A stretch of 5,427 bases of DNA from the NCBI GenBank assembly GCA_012520835.1, contig JAAYNN010000059.1:1-5427 (forward strand). Reading direction: 5' to 3'. The first letter of the stretch is position 1; each line of letters starts with the position of its first letter. The notes under the pieces are model-generated. The model was not told where the DNA came from. It worked only from the letters and a program-made list of their open reading frames with translations, and did no database searches. This stretch comes from Dehalococcoidales bacterium (GTDB taxonomy: Bacteria; Chloroflexota; Dehalococcoidia; Dehalococcoidales; UBA5627). Positions 5,387 through 5,427 of this stretch are shown here, piece by piece. The position numbers and the translations under genes were made by a program.

Positions 5387-5427
5387 AAAAAAGGCGGAAT
5401 TATCTGATTAAAATGATATTATTCGAT

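Noticed and set aside
5391..5427. Possible start of a divergent plus-strand gene (ATG at 5413 after AAGGCGG)
   Set aside because: Only five codons are visible and the spacing from the purine-rich stretch (15 bases) is too long.

Overview
The window holds a compact three-gene operon on the minus strand, polA (DNA polymerase I), then a PAP2-family membrane phosphatase, then mutM/fpg (formamidopyrimidine-DNA glycosylase). Further right is a separate minus-strand gene for a small stand-alone receiver-domain protein. The sequence looks bacterial, with intermediate G+C. The PolA and MutM sequences, the gene packing and the TGTCATnCTGA-type intergenic repeats recall Chloroflexota (Dehalococcoidia-like) genomes. 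That taxonomic guess is from memory and inference and was not tested.

Layout: bases 5-129 are a structured repeat of about 125 bp, followed by a possible plus-strand terminator (120-149). Bases 155-4308 are the operon, read right to left. The polA stop is 3 bp from a TTG start of the phosphatase gene, and the phosphatase and mutM overlap by 31 bp, so translation is probably coupled. Bases 4309-4868 are a 560-bp gene-free stretch. It holds a perfect extended -10 promoter touching the polA start, a second about 95% identical copy of the 125-bp repeat in inverted orientation (4495-4619), and several smaller hairpin repeats. Bases 4869-5288 encode the receiver protein, with a strong promoter and an inverted repeat upstream (5316-5386). 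The remaining bases to 5427 hold no gene I can support.

PolA and MutM fit together functionally: MutM excises oxidised purines and PolA fills the repair gap. The phosphatase between them belongs to lipid or cell-wall carrier metabolism by family, and its link to repair is unexplained. All catalytic motifs of the three operon proteins are intact. The most unusual items are the degenerate receiver (phosphoacceptor Asp replaced by Gly, conserved Lys replaced by Val, acidic pocket reduced), the inverted repeats that bracket the whole repair operon, and a polA promoter so close to the ATG that the message would be leaderless. I see no transposase, integrase, CRISPR array, tRNA or rRNA, and no clear evidence of a wholly new multi-gene system.
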